This document shows, one piece after another, positions 16,815 to 24,302 of a stretch of DNA of 64,000 nucleotides. The notes under the pieces were generated by a model that was given only the letters and a program-made list of their open reading frames with translations, was not told the origin of the DNA and made no database searches. This DNA comes from Janthinobacterium sp. 1_2014MBL_MicDiv (GTDB taxonomy: Bacteria; Pseudomonadota; Gammaproteobacteria; Burkholderiales; Burkholderiaceae_D): positions 4,588,001-4,652,000 of the forward strand of contig NZ_CP011319.1 of assembly GCF_001865675.1 (NCBI RefSeq), read 5' to 3'. The number at the start of each line of letters is the position of its first letter. Within the stretch, counting starts at the first letter, position 1. A program made the translations under genes and the position numbers.

Positions 16815-18230
16815 TTAACGTAAGCGCAGGCGGCGCGGCAGAATGCCGTTCAACACACCTTTTTTGCGCGGCGACTTGCGGGCATTCCAGTCGATGGCGC
16901 CGAAGACGGGAATCTGCAGCGTTTCTTGCAAGTCGGCTTCCGAACGCACGCGGCGATACAGCATCTCGATCACGATCGCCAGGCCCACGCCCAGCAAGGT
17001 GCCGAGGAAAATCGACAGCAAGGTATTGAGCAGCACGCGCGGACCGGCCGGGTCGATCGGCGGCACGGCAGGATTGAGCACGGAAATATCCGACTGCTCG
17101 GCCTGGCCTTCGATGCGCGTTTGCGACAGGCGCTGCGACGTCACGTCGAAGGCGCGCTGGGCGCTCTCGACATCCTTCATCAGCACGCCCATCTCGTCGC
17201 GGGTACGGTTCAGTTCCAGCACCTTGGCCTTTTGCGCCTGCAGGGCGGCGCGCACGGCGCCTTCGCGCTGCTGCAGGATCTGCGCATTGTTGCCCACGCT
17301 ATTCGAGGTATTGGCCAGCTGTTCGCGCAGGTCGGCGCGCAGCTTGTCGACTTCCGCCTTGGCGCTCTCGTATTGCGGGTGATTGCGGCCCAGGCGCTGG
17401 GCGATTTCCGCCAGCTTGCCTTCGGCATTGCCCAGGCCAATCTTCAAATTCTGGATCAGCGGATTGGACGACACGTCGGGCGAGGCCATGCCATTGCTGC
17501 CCTGCGCCATGCGCTGGCGCGACGACGCTTCCATCGACTGGCCCTGGGCCATGACGAGCTGCGCCGACAAGTCATTCAGGCGGTTCGACTCCACATCGAG
17601 GCGGTTGTCGACGCTGACGATGCCATTGTCCTGCTGGTATTTGGAAAGCTTGCTTTGCGCCACTTCCAGGTTATCGCGCAGCAGCTTGGTCTGTTCGCTG
17701 AAATACGTCGAGACGCGGCGCATCGGATCGACCTTCAGCTGGATGCTGGTCTTCTGGTACTCGTCCGCGAAGGCATTTGCCACGGCAGCGACGAACTGCG
17801 GGTCGCTGCCCTTGAAGCTGATGTCGACCACGCTGCTTTCGCGCGATGGCACGATTTCCACCTTTTTCAGCAGCAGATCGGCCAGCCAGTCGCGCACGGT
17901 GCCGCCCTTGCCTTCCGTCGCTTCATTGAATTGCGCGATCACGGCCGGGCTTTCCGCCAGTTTCAAATGGTCGACGACGCGCAAGGCAACGTTCTTGCTG
18001 CTGATGATGTCGATTTGCGTCGCCATAAAACCAGGCAACAACTGGCCCGGCATGGCCAGGCCCGTCAGGGGATCGACACCTTTGTAGTTCAAGAGCAACG
18101 AACTTGTCGCCTTGTATGTTTTAGGCAATAGCAAACTGATCGACAACGTGCCGAGGACAGTGACCAGCAGCGTGATCAAGATCAACTTCTTGTGCGCACG
18201 CAGGATCAGTAGGAGCTGTGACAAATTCAT
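16815..18230 (-). CDS. epsF: EpsF chain-length determinant (Wzz/polysaccharide co-polymerase)
   Basis: 471 residues. The Wzz topology is clear: an N-terminal helix (LILITLLVTVLGTLSISLLL, about 15-36) and a long periplasmic region with coiled-coil stretches between about 180 and 370. A second helix (LLNTLLSIFLGTLLGVGLAIVIEML) lies near 405-430, with a basic cytoplasmic tail ending RRLRLR. It controls polymer length and links the inner-membrane polymerase to the outer-membrane EpsE channel. It starts 62 bp after epsE, and epsG begins two bases after its stop. A Pro-rich segment (NPAVPPIDPAGPR) precedes helix 2, as is typical. Confidence 0.93.
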   Translation of the reverse strand: MNLSQLLLILRAHKKLILITLLVTVLGTLSISLLLPKTYKATSSLLLNYKGVDPLTGLAMPGQLLPGFMATQIDIISSKNVALRVVDHLKLAESPAVIAQFNEATEGKGGTVRDWLADLLLKKVEIVPSRESSVVDISFKGSDPQFVAAVANAFADEYQKTSIQLKVDPMRRVSTYFSEQTKLLRDNLEVAQSKLSKYQQDNGIVSVDNRLDVESNRLNDLSAQLVMAQGQSMEASSRQRMAQGSNGMASPDVSSNPLIQNLKIGLGNAEGKLAEIAQRLGRNHPQYESAKAEVDKLRADLREQLANTSNSVGNNAQILQQREGAVRAALQAQKAKVLELNRTRDEMGVLMKDVESAQRAFDVTSQRLSQTRIEGQAEQSDISVLNPAVPPIDPAGPRVLLNTLLSIFLGTLLGVGLAIVIEMLYRRVRSEADLQETLQIPVFGAIDWNARKSPRKKGVLNGILPRRLRLR

Positions 18231-18292
18231 GGGGAAACCTCAACACAGAATGAAAAACATCCGGCTTGCGCCGGAAAGATACGGACAGCGGC

Positions 18293-19081
18293 TTAGAACA
18301 GGCTTTCCTGCACGTACACCATATCGTCAACTTGCAGCAGGTCGTCATGCTTGGCGTTGATGATTTCCAGCTTGCCAGCCTCGTCGCGGCGCTTGATGCG
18401 AATGCCGCGCTCGGTGCCACGCTGCGTCAGACCGCCGCCGACGGACAAGGCCTGCAGCACCGTCATCGAACGCTCGAGGCGGAAGGCGCCCGGACGCTGG
18501 ACTTCGCCATAGATATAGAAGCGCGGCGCGCGCTCGACGAAGATGACGTCGTTGCCGGCCACATCGAGGTCGCGGTTCAGGTCGGCCGAACGCACCATGT
18601 CGACGATGTCGATGACTTCGCGCGTCGTCTTGCCGTTGCGCTTGCGGATCAGGCTGACGGCATCGCCGCCATCCTGGCTGACGCCGCCGGCCATGGCCAG
18701 CATGTCCATCAGGCTGCGCTTGCCTTCAATCGGATAGCGCCCGGGACGGTTGACCTGGCCCAGCACCGACACTTGCTGGCTTTGCAGCTGCGTCACGATG
18801 ATGTTGACCTGCGCTTTGCGCAGGAAGCCGCCGCTTTCCAGCAAGCCGCCCAGCTTTTTTTCCGCTGCCGAGACCGACAAGCCGCCCAGGGCCACATTGC
18901 CGACCAGGGGGAAGGTGATTTCGCCCGCCTCGCTGACGCGCGTTTCGAGCGCCAGGTCGGGATTGCCATAGACGGAAATTTTCAATACGTCGCCGGCGCC
19001 GAGCTGTACGTCGGCAGCGCCGGCAAAACCGGCACTCAGGGCCAACAGGGTGGCCATGCACCACATCAGAAGTCGTTTCAT
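18293..19081 (-). CDS. epsE: EpsE polysaccharide export protein (Wza-like)
   Basis: 262 residues with a signal peptide (residues 1-23, ending FAGA-AD). The Poly_export domain begins VQLGAGDVLKISVYGNPDLALETRVSEAGEITFPLVG. Two SLBB-type beta-grasp segments follow (QVNIIVTQLQSQQVSVLGQVNRPGRYPI and FYIYGEVQRPGAFRL). It forms the periplasmic/outer-membrane export conduit. There is no lipobox cysteine at the cleavage site, unlike classical Wza, so it is probably a soluble or barrel-associated form. It is the second gene of the epsD operon, 46 bp after epsD. Confidence 0.93.
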   Translation of the reverse strand: MKRLLMWCMATLLALSAGFAGAADVQLGAGDVLKISVYGNPDLALETRVSEAGEITFPLVGNVALGGLSVSAAEKKLGGLLESGGFLRKAQVNIIVTQLQSQQVSVLGQVNRPGRYPIEGKRSLMDMLAMAGGVSQDGGDAVSLIRKRNGKTTREVIDIVDMVRSADLNRDLDVAGNDVIFVERAPRFYIYGEVQRPGAFRLERSMTVLQALSVGGGLTQRGTERGIRIKRRDEAGKLEIINAKHDDLLQVDDMVYVQESLF

Positions 19082-19127
19082 GATTCGTTTATTCCATTGA
19101 TGAGTTACTTACCTAAAATGCTGCGAC

Positions 19128-20120
19128 TTACTTCAAGCCAGCAACGCCACGATCATTTGCTTCCGAGGAACCCTGCGCCGGTGCGGCCGGAGCCGCGGCT
19201 GCCGGGGCCGGCGCGGCAGGCGCTGCGGCACTGGCCGCTGCCGCTGCGGCGGCGGGAGCGCCATCCTTGCCCAGGTATTCGATCTTGGCGGTGGCGCGCA
19301 GACGCTTCAGCTCAGCGTCGGCGGCATCCTTGTTTTTCTTGTTGAACAAAAATTGTTCGATCTGCGGCGCGGCCTGCGCCAGCGTCACGGGATTGTCGCG
19401 GATATCGGCCAGGGAGATGAGCAGCGTGCGGTCGCCCTCGCGGATGATGAACAGCTGGCCCTTCGGCATGGACAGCAATTTCGCGCTCAGCTCGGGCGCC
19501 AGGTCGGCGCTGGTGCGCGACAGCTGGGTGCGGGCAAACTTGACCTTGTGCGTCTCGAGCCAGGCCGCCACGTCGTCGAGCGTCTTGGCGCTATCCATGG
19601 CCGCCTTCAGCTGGTCGTTCATGTCGGCGCTGGCGATCACCAGTTCGCGCATGTCGAATTGCTTGCGCTCGCTGAAAAATTGCGGATTCTTGTGGAAGTA
19701 CTCTTCCACTTCCTGCTTGGTGGGACGGGCGATCGTGCCGATGCGCTTTTGCATGTAGGCTTGCGCAACGATCAGCGCCTTGGCGCGTTCGATCGCCTGC
19801 ACCACTTTGGGATCGCGGTCCGTCTTGTCCTTGGCCGCCTCGTTCTGCAGCAGCTGGCGGTCGATCAGCGATTCCAGCAACTGCTTGCTGGCCGCTTCCT
19901 GCTGCGGCGCCTGCACGTTGGCGCGCTGCATTTCCTCATTGAGCTGCAGGACGGTAATTTCCTCCCCATTCACACTCGCCAGCGCCTGGCCGGGCTTTTT
20001 TTCTTTGTTGCCACAAGCAGACAATCCTGCGACGGCCAGCACGACCAGGCCTGCGCACAGCAGACGGGAAGGCATGGCGGGCTTGCTCGAAGACACACGG
20101 GCGATTTGCGGTTGGTTCAA
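19128..20120 (-). CDS. epsD: EpsD family peptidyl-prolyl cis-trans isomerase-like lipoprotein
   Basis: 330 residues. A signal sequence leads to the lipobox GLSAC with the lipidated Cys at residue 36. SurA/PrsA-like N-terminal helices follow (ALASVNGEEITVLQLNEEMQRANVQ), then a parvulin-like region (RKQFDMRELVIASADMNDQ, PKGQLFIIREGDRTLLISLADIRDNPVTLAQA). The last ~50 residues are an Ala/Pro low-complexity tail ending VAGLK. It probably assists folding of envelope components of the EPS machine. It is the first gene of the export operon, preceded by a near-consensus sigma70 promoter at 20226-20254. Isomerase activity is not certain because EpsD proteins often lack clear active-site residues. Confidence 0.88.
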   Translation of the reverse strand: MNQPQIARVSSSKPAMPSRLLCAGLVVLAVAGLSACGNKEKKPGQALASVNGEEITVLQLNEEMQRANVQAPQQEAASKQLLESLIDRQLLQNEAAKDKTDRDPKVVQAIERAKALIVAQAYMQKRIGTIARPTKQEVEEYFHKNPQFFSERKQFDMRELVIASADMNDQLKAAMDSAKTLDDVAAWLETHKVKFARTQLSRTSADLAPELSAKLLSMPKGQLFIIREGDRTLLISLADIRDNPVTLAQAAPQIEQFLFNKKNKDAADAELKRLRATAKIEYLGKDGAPAAAAAAASAAAPAAPAPAAAAPAAPAQGSSEANDRGVAGLK

Positions 20121-20192
20121 AATGACTCCTTCAGTTCAGGTAAGGAAATCCGCTGATAGTTTTGTGAACGTGATGATAACTCACTTAACAAC

Positions 20193-20211
20193 AAAACATT
20201 GTCAAAAAAAC
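20193..20211 (-). promoter_or_regulatory. 19-bp element shared with the dehydrogenase operon upstream region
   Basis: AAAACATTGTCAAAAAAAC, identical at 18 of 19 positions to 5143-5161 and in the same orientation relative to the gene. It lies downstream of the predicted epsD promoter, inside the predicted 5' leader, where a repressor or a second promoter could act. A related ATTGTCAA occurs at 20247-20254, where its complement forms the -35 hexamer. Confidence 0.5.
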
Positions 20212-20225
20212 AGATTTCGATTGAA

Positions 20226-20254
20226 ATTATGGGTTGCGACCACATGATTGTCAA
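20226..20254 (-). promoter_or_regulatory. sigma70-type promoter of the epsD export operon
   Basis: On the minus strand a perfect -35 TTGACA (plus 20249-20254) is followed by exactly 17 bp and -10 CATAAT (plus 20226-20231). Transcription would begin near 20219, leaving a leader of about 100 bases before the epsD ATG at 20120. It is the best promoter match in the window. Confidence 0.75.
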
Positions 20255-20268
20255 TATTATAAATATGA

Positions 20269-20279
20269 TACACAGTGTA
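20269..20279. promoter_or_regulatory. palindromic activator/operator candidate upstream of epsD promoter
   Basis: TACACAGTGTA is a perfect 11-bp palindrome centred about 55 bp upstream of the predicted epsD transcription start, a position typical for an activator site just upstream of the -35. The regulator is unknown. Confidence 0.4.
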
Positions 20280-20773
20280 CTAGCTTGCTAGGAAACTATT
20301 TGCTTAAAAAACTATTAAAAGGTCTTAAAAACAACTGTTTCGTTAGAAACACAAGCCTTGGATGGCATGCATCTCAGTAAATGGTTTTCACAGGGCAATA
20401 TTTCTCGCGCGGAAACACTCGCTGCCGTCACGCCGCACGGCAATTGGGCACAGGCCAATGCGGGAGAGCGGCGGGGATGGGGCCGGTCCTCTTGGAGCAG
20501 CATGTTGTGCAAGGCGGCCACGTGCGAGGCTGGCCGGGCGACACGCCGGCGCGCATGGCGCGCGGCTGGCCCGCCGCCAGGCAGCATGCCGCCGTCCACA
20601 CCATGTCGCCGTGCTTGCCTCATAATCGTCTGATGGCTCGTCACATCACTGTTCAGCCAGCTCCGGGAGCCGGACATTTGAAACCTTGCATGATTGCGTC
20701 ATTTTAACGCTTATTAATTCCCTGCAAAAAATATTCAAGTCCAGCCGTGCGCGTGCCGGCAACGGGCCCGCGC

Positions 20774-22156
20774 TCAATGCGCGTTGTCGCGCTTCAGCAC
20801 CACCTTGACGGTGCGCAAAATGATCCACAAGTCGAGCCACAGCGACCAGTTGCGCAGGTAATCGAGGTCGAAATGGATGCGCGCCTCCATCTTGTCGAGT
20901 GTTTCCGTCTCCCCGCGCAAGCCATTCACCTGCGCCCAGCCGGTAATGCCCGGCTTGACCTTGTGGCGCAGCATGTAGCCCTTGATCAGCTTGCGGTACT
21001 GCTCGTTGTGCGCCACGGCATGCGGACGCGGCCCGACTATGCTCATGCGTCCCTGCAGCACATTAATGAACTGCGGCAACTCATCGAGCGAACTGCGGCG
21101 CAAGAAGCCGCCCACGCGCGTCACGCGCTGGTCGTTCTTGGTGGCCTGCACCACCTTGTCGCCATCCTCGCTGACCGTCATCGAGCGGAATTTATAGACG
21201 ATGATCTCTTCGCCATACAGGCCGTAGCGGCGCTGGCGGAAGATCACCGGCCCCTTCGACGTCGACTTGACGGCGATGGCGATGACCAGCATGACGGGCA
21301 GCAGCATGATCTGGATCAGCAAGCCCAGCACGATGTCGCTGCCCCGCTTGACCATGCTGTTAAAGCCCGTGAACGGCGATTCGCGGATGGCGATCACGGG
21401 CATGCCGCCCACATTGTCGAAGCGCGCCTGCATCAGGTCGAAGATATAGATATCGGGCAGGAAGTACACGGAAGCCGTCGTATCCTGCAACTCATCGAGC
21501 ATCTTGCGGATGCGCGGCTGGGCCGAAATGGGCTGGCTGATGAATATCATCTTGATATTGTGTTCGCGCACATAGGCGGCGATATCGGCCATTTTTCCCA
21601 GCATCGGTTCGCGCATCGTCTCGGGCCAGCGGTCATCGGTGCGGTCGTCGAAAAAGCCGCGCACGCTCATGAACAGGTTCGGATTGCGCTCCACGGTGGC
21701 GGCAAATTTCAGGCTGGCATCATTGGCGCCGATGATGACGACGGAACGCACCTCGCTGTCGCGCCCCGGATCGGCCACCATGCGGCGCGCGGCCAGATGA
21801 CTGAGCAGCAGTATGAACGGGGTCAGCACGAACCAGGCCAGCACCAGCTCGCGGTCGTAATGGAACGCCAGCCCCGTCGCCGAACCGAGGAAGACGAGGA
21901 TCAGGGCCGTGATGCCCCAGCTGACGAAAACATCGCGCGCATACGCCAGCATGCGGCCGCTGCGCCAGGTGCGGTAGGGGTCGACATACTGGAACACGGA
22001 CGAAGAAATGAAAAACGCCAATATCATCAGTACCAGCGAATAGCCGGTAAAGGGCGAGCCCGACAAGGCGGACAACAGGTACAGCGTGCCCATGATGATC
22101 AAGGGATCAAGGATGCGCTGGAAAAACGAAATCAGGGGTATATCATTGACCGTCAT
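20774..22156 (-). CDS. undecaprenyl-phosphate glycosyl-1-phosphate transferase (WcaJ-like)
   Basis: 460 residues. Four to five N-terminal transmembrane helices are followed by a Rossmann-like CoA-binding-3 domain (SVVIIGANDASLKFAATVE). The bacterial sugar-transferase domain starts about residue 265: KRGSDIVLGLL, GPVIFRQRRYGLYGEEIIVYKFRSM, RRSSLDELPQFINVLQG, MSIVGPRPHAV and KPGITGWAQVNGLRGET. It initiates repeat-unit synthesis by loading a sugar-1-phosphate (glucose in most relatives) onto undecaprenyl phosphate at the inner membrane. It is eight bases downstream of the EpsL-like gene and forms a separate operon with it and perhaps the protease. Confidence 0.94.
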   Translation of the reverse strand: MTVNDIPLISFFQRILDPLIIMGTLYLLSALSGSPFTGYSLVLMILAFFISSSVFQYVDPYRTWRSGRMLAYARDVFVSWGITALILVFLGSATGLAFHYDRELVLAWFVLTPFILLLSHLAARRMVADPGRDSEVRSVVIIGANDASLKFAATVERNPNLFMSVRGFFDDRTDDRWPETMREPMLGKMADIAAYVREHNIKMIFISQPISAQPRIRKMLDELQDTTASVYFLPDIYIFDLMQARFDNVGGMPVIAIRESPFTGFNSMVKRGSDIVLGLLIQIMLLPVMLVIAIAVKSTSKGPVIFRQRRYGLYGEEIIVYKFRSMTVSEDGDKVVQATKNDQRVTRVGGFLRRSSLDELPQFINVLQGRMSIVGPRPHAVAHNEQYRKLIKGYMLRHKVKPGITGWAQVNGLRGETETLDKMEARIHFDLDYLRNWSLWLDLWIILRTVKVVLKRDNAH

Positions 22157-22164
22157 AATACTCT

Positions 22165-23421
22165 TCAGAACTGGACACTGGCACTAAAGGAAACGCCTTT
22201 GGCGCGGTAGCTGCCCGTATTGATAATAGGGGCGCCTTTGCGGGTATCGCGGAAGGCGTTCAGACCCAGCTGGATATTCGGCTGCGGCGCATAGGTCAGC
22301 CCGAGCGACTCGGTACGCGTCGTATCGCTGACGTCAACAGGAAAGACCAGCCCGCTGGCGGCCGAGAAGTCGCGCTTCTCGCGCCGCACCTGGGCATCCA
22401 TGCGCACCTTGGACGTGATATCCCAGGCCGCGGCCACGCTGGCGCCATTATTCAGACTGCTCGAAATCAGCGCATTTTCCACGACGCCATACTCATGCCA
22501 CAGGGAGCCGGTGAAACGCACCTTGCCCAGCGGCGCCCAGTTCACCACGACACGGCCGTTGGCGCCACTCGAATCGCGCCCCGAATAGAAGGAATGGCTG
22601 CGGCGCACCCAACCGCCTAACACCTGCACCTGGGTAATGGCACTGTAGATCCAGTAAATATTCGCCTTGATCTCATCCTGGGTATAGCCATCGTCGACGC
22701 CGAACTGGCCACCGTTGACGCGGTTCGGATAGCTGCCATTAACATGTCGCAACTGCACGCCGATGCGACTATTGCTTGCTGGCAAATAATCAAGCCCCAG
22801 TTCCGTCGCCTTTTCCTCGCGATTGGACACGCGCTGCGACAGCAGGTCATACGAGTAACGTTCCCGGCTGTAAGCGCCACGCACGCGCCAGCTCGGATGA
22901 AAACGCCAGCCGCCGTCGACGTACTCGCGCTGGCGCGTCCGCAAATTGCGTTCGGTGCTCTGGAAATCGCTGAACGGCGTCAGGGTTTGCGAATACAGGG
23001 CGCCCGCATGGCCCTCGAGATGATTGCCGAGATGCCATTCAAGATCGGCCAGGAAATCCTTGCCGTTGTAGTTAAACTGGTCAAAATGCTGGAACGACAC
23101 GCGCGACCACTTGGCCTGCCCCGTCAGGACCTGCCGTCCGATCGGCCGGTTGACGAGAAACCCCGCCTGTATCTGGCGCGATGTATCGGAACGGGGCCCG
23201 TTGTAGCCGGGGACATTGTCGTCGAGGCGCAACAGATTGTCGTCATACGAATACGACGTCGCCAGGAACGGGAAAATGGTATCGCTGAGCGAGGCCATGG
23301 CCGACGAACTGGCCATGCCGCCGGCCACGAGCACGCAGGCGGCGCGCAGGACAGACATGAGCGGCATGCCGGGCGACTGAGACGGCCGGCGACGGTGGCT
23401 TTTTGGCGGGGAATTCAACAT
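22165..23421 (-). CDS. EpsL-like outer-membrane beta-barrel protein
   Basis: 418 residues. A signal sequence (MSVLRAACVLVAGGMASSSAMA) starts about residue 22, so the ATG near 23358 is an alternative start. The mature protein opens SLSDTIFPFLATSYSYDDNLLRLDD and continues with alternating aromatic-rich beta strands (FTGSLWHEYGVVENAL, RMDAQVRREKRDF), ending in the aromatic VSFSASVQF typical of outer-membrane barrels. EpsL-type proteins of exosortase-linked EPS loci match this layout. It is probably part of the outer-membrane export or secretion pore. It lies between the CPBP protease (42 bp) and the phosphosugar transferase (8 bp). Confidence 0.82.
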   Translation of the reverse strand: MLNSPPKSHRRRPSQSPGMPLMSVLRAACVLVAGGMASSSAMASLSDTIFPFLATSYSYDDNLLRLDDNVPGYNGPRSDTSRQIQAGFLVNRPIGRQVLTGQAKWSRVSFQHFDQFNYNGKDFLADLEWHLGNHLEGHAGALYSQTLTPFSDFQSTERNLRTRQREYVDGGWRFHPSWRVRGAYSRERYSYDLLSQRVSNREEKATELGLDYLPASNSRIGVQLRHVNGSYPNRVNGGQFGVDDGYTQDEIKANIYWIYSAITQVQVLGGWVRRSHSFYSGRDSSGANGRVVVNWAPLGKVRFTGSLWHEYGVVENALISSSLNNGASVAAAWDITSKVRMDAQVRREKRDFSAASGLVFPVDVSDTTRTESLGLTYAPQPNIQLGLNAFRDTRKGAPIINTGSYRAKGVSFSASVQF

Positions 23422-23463
23422 GGGATATCGTCTTTTGAGAGAGCAAACAGTTGATTGGCAATA

Positions 23464-24153
23464 TTACCAGTAAGTCCAGTATCCACCGGAAACAATCCAG
23501 AGACCCAGCACGCCATTCGTGACGCCGTGCGCCAGAATGGGCGACCACAATGACTGGCTGCGCATGTACAGCAGAGTATAGGCGGCACCGGCAACAATGC
23601 CCGCCAGCCACAGATTATGTTCAAAGCCAAACAGCACGACGCTGATGACAAAGGCCTTGGCGCTGGCCAGGCGGGGCTGGAAGGCGAGGAAGTCCGGGGC
23701 GTCGATCCAGCGCAGCAGGAAGGAGCGCCAGAACAGCTCTTCCATCACGGGCACCACCAAGGCTGCTCCGGCGATGCGCAGCACGACCAGGCTCCATTCG
23801 ATCCGGCCCTCATTGCGGGGGTCGAAGCCATCGGCGCTGCCGACCGTCATCCAGCCCGCATCGAGGTTGATCCACAGCAAAAAAACAACAATGCCGGCCA
23901 CCAGCGCCACGGCCAGCGCGCGCGCGCCCAATGGCACCCAGGCCAGTTCCGTGTAGCTGCGGCGCCAGTACAGCAGCATGCCCAGCACGACGCCGATCTT
24001 GACGGCGTACAGCCAGCGCAAATCCTGCGCGGCAAAGCCGAGCCGGCCCAGCATGTCGGCGATGAAGATGAAGGAAAGGTAGGCGAGGAATGGCGCTACC
24101 CGGGGCAAGGCGGCACGGTCAAACATGGTGCCGCGCTTCCGCGACAGGATCAC
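23464..24153 (-). CDS. CPBP/CAAX-type intramembrane protease, EPS/exosortase-associated
   Basis: 229 residues with about seven hydrophobic helices. The CPBP (Abi/Rce1) motifs are present: the Glu pair in PVMEELFWRSFLLRW, the Phe-x3-His motif in LFGFEHNLWLAG and the last His/Asn motif in PILAHGVTNGVLG. These are the glutamate-histidine residues of intramembrane CAAX proteases. PEP-CTERM/exosortase loci often encode one such protein, suggesting a role in substrate or system maturation, but no substrate is known. It is the first gene of a minus-strand unit with epsL and the initiating transferase, preceded by an extended -10 promoter candidate. Confidence 0.85.
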   Translation of the reverse strand: MILSRKRGTMFDRAALPRVAPFLAYLSFIFIADMLGRLGFAAQDLRWLYAVKIGVVLGMLLYWRRSYTELAWVPLGARALAVALVAGIVVFLLWINLDAGWMTVGSADGFDPRNEGRIEWSLVVLRIAGAALVVPVMEELFWRSFLLRWIDAPDFLAFQPRLASAKAFVISVVLFGFEHNLWLAGIVAGAAYTLLYMRSQSLWSPILAHGVTNGVLGLWIVSGGYWTYW

Positions 24154-24231
24154 GCGCCGGACGCGGTGGTCCGGAGCGCGTGTTTTTCATGACAAACATG
24201 CATCCCCCGATGTAAAAAATATAATTATATA

Positions 24232-24262
24232 ATTATATCAAGCTGAACCGTTGCCGTGGCAA
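24232..24262 (-). promoter_or_regulatory. extended -10 promoter of the protease-epsL-transferase unit
   Basis: On the minus strand TTGCCA (plus 24257-24262), a 19-bp spacer ending in TGA, then TATAAT (24232-24237). The extended -10 may compensate for the long spacer. It lies about 80 bp upstream of the protease start. Confidence 0.5.
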
Positions 24263-24302
24263 ATAATCCTAACTTAATTACAACAGGAGAGGGGGAAAAC
24301 TA

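Larger units (their letters stand above)
20121..20773. other. 653-bp intergenic region upstream of epsD
   Basis: The first 230 bases next to epsD are AT-rich and carry the promoter, the 19-bp shared element, a palindrome at 20269-20279 and small inverted repeats (CTAGCTTGCTAG at 20280-20291; GTTTC/GAAAC at 20337-20350). From about 20390 to 20700 composition returns to genome-like GC. Several overlapping short open frames exist on both strands, but none has a ribosome site, a recognisable domain or a consistent frame, so I call no gene. No convincing terminator for the phosphosugar transferase is visible. Confidence 0.6.

Noticed and set aside
20358..20707. Overlapping small open frames upstream of the EPS initiating transferase
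   Set aside because: Several frames on both strands overlap, none has a ribosome site or known motif; treated as non-coding.
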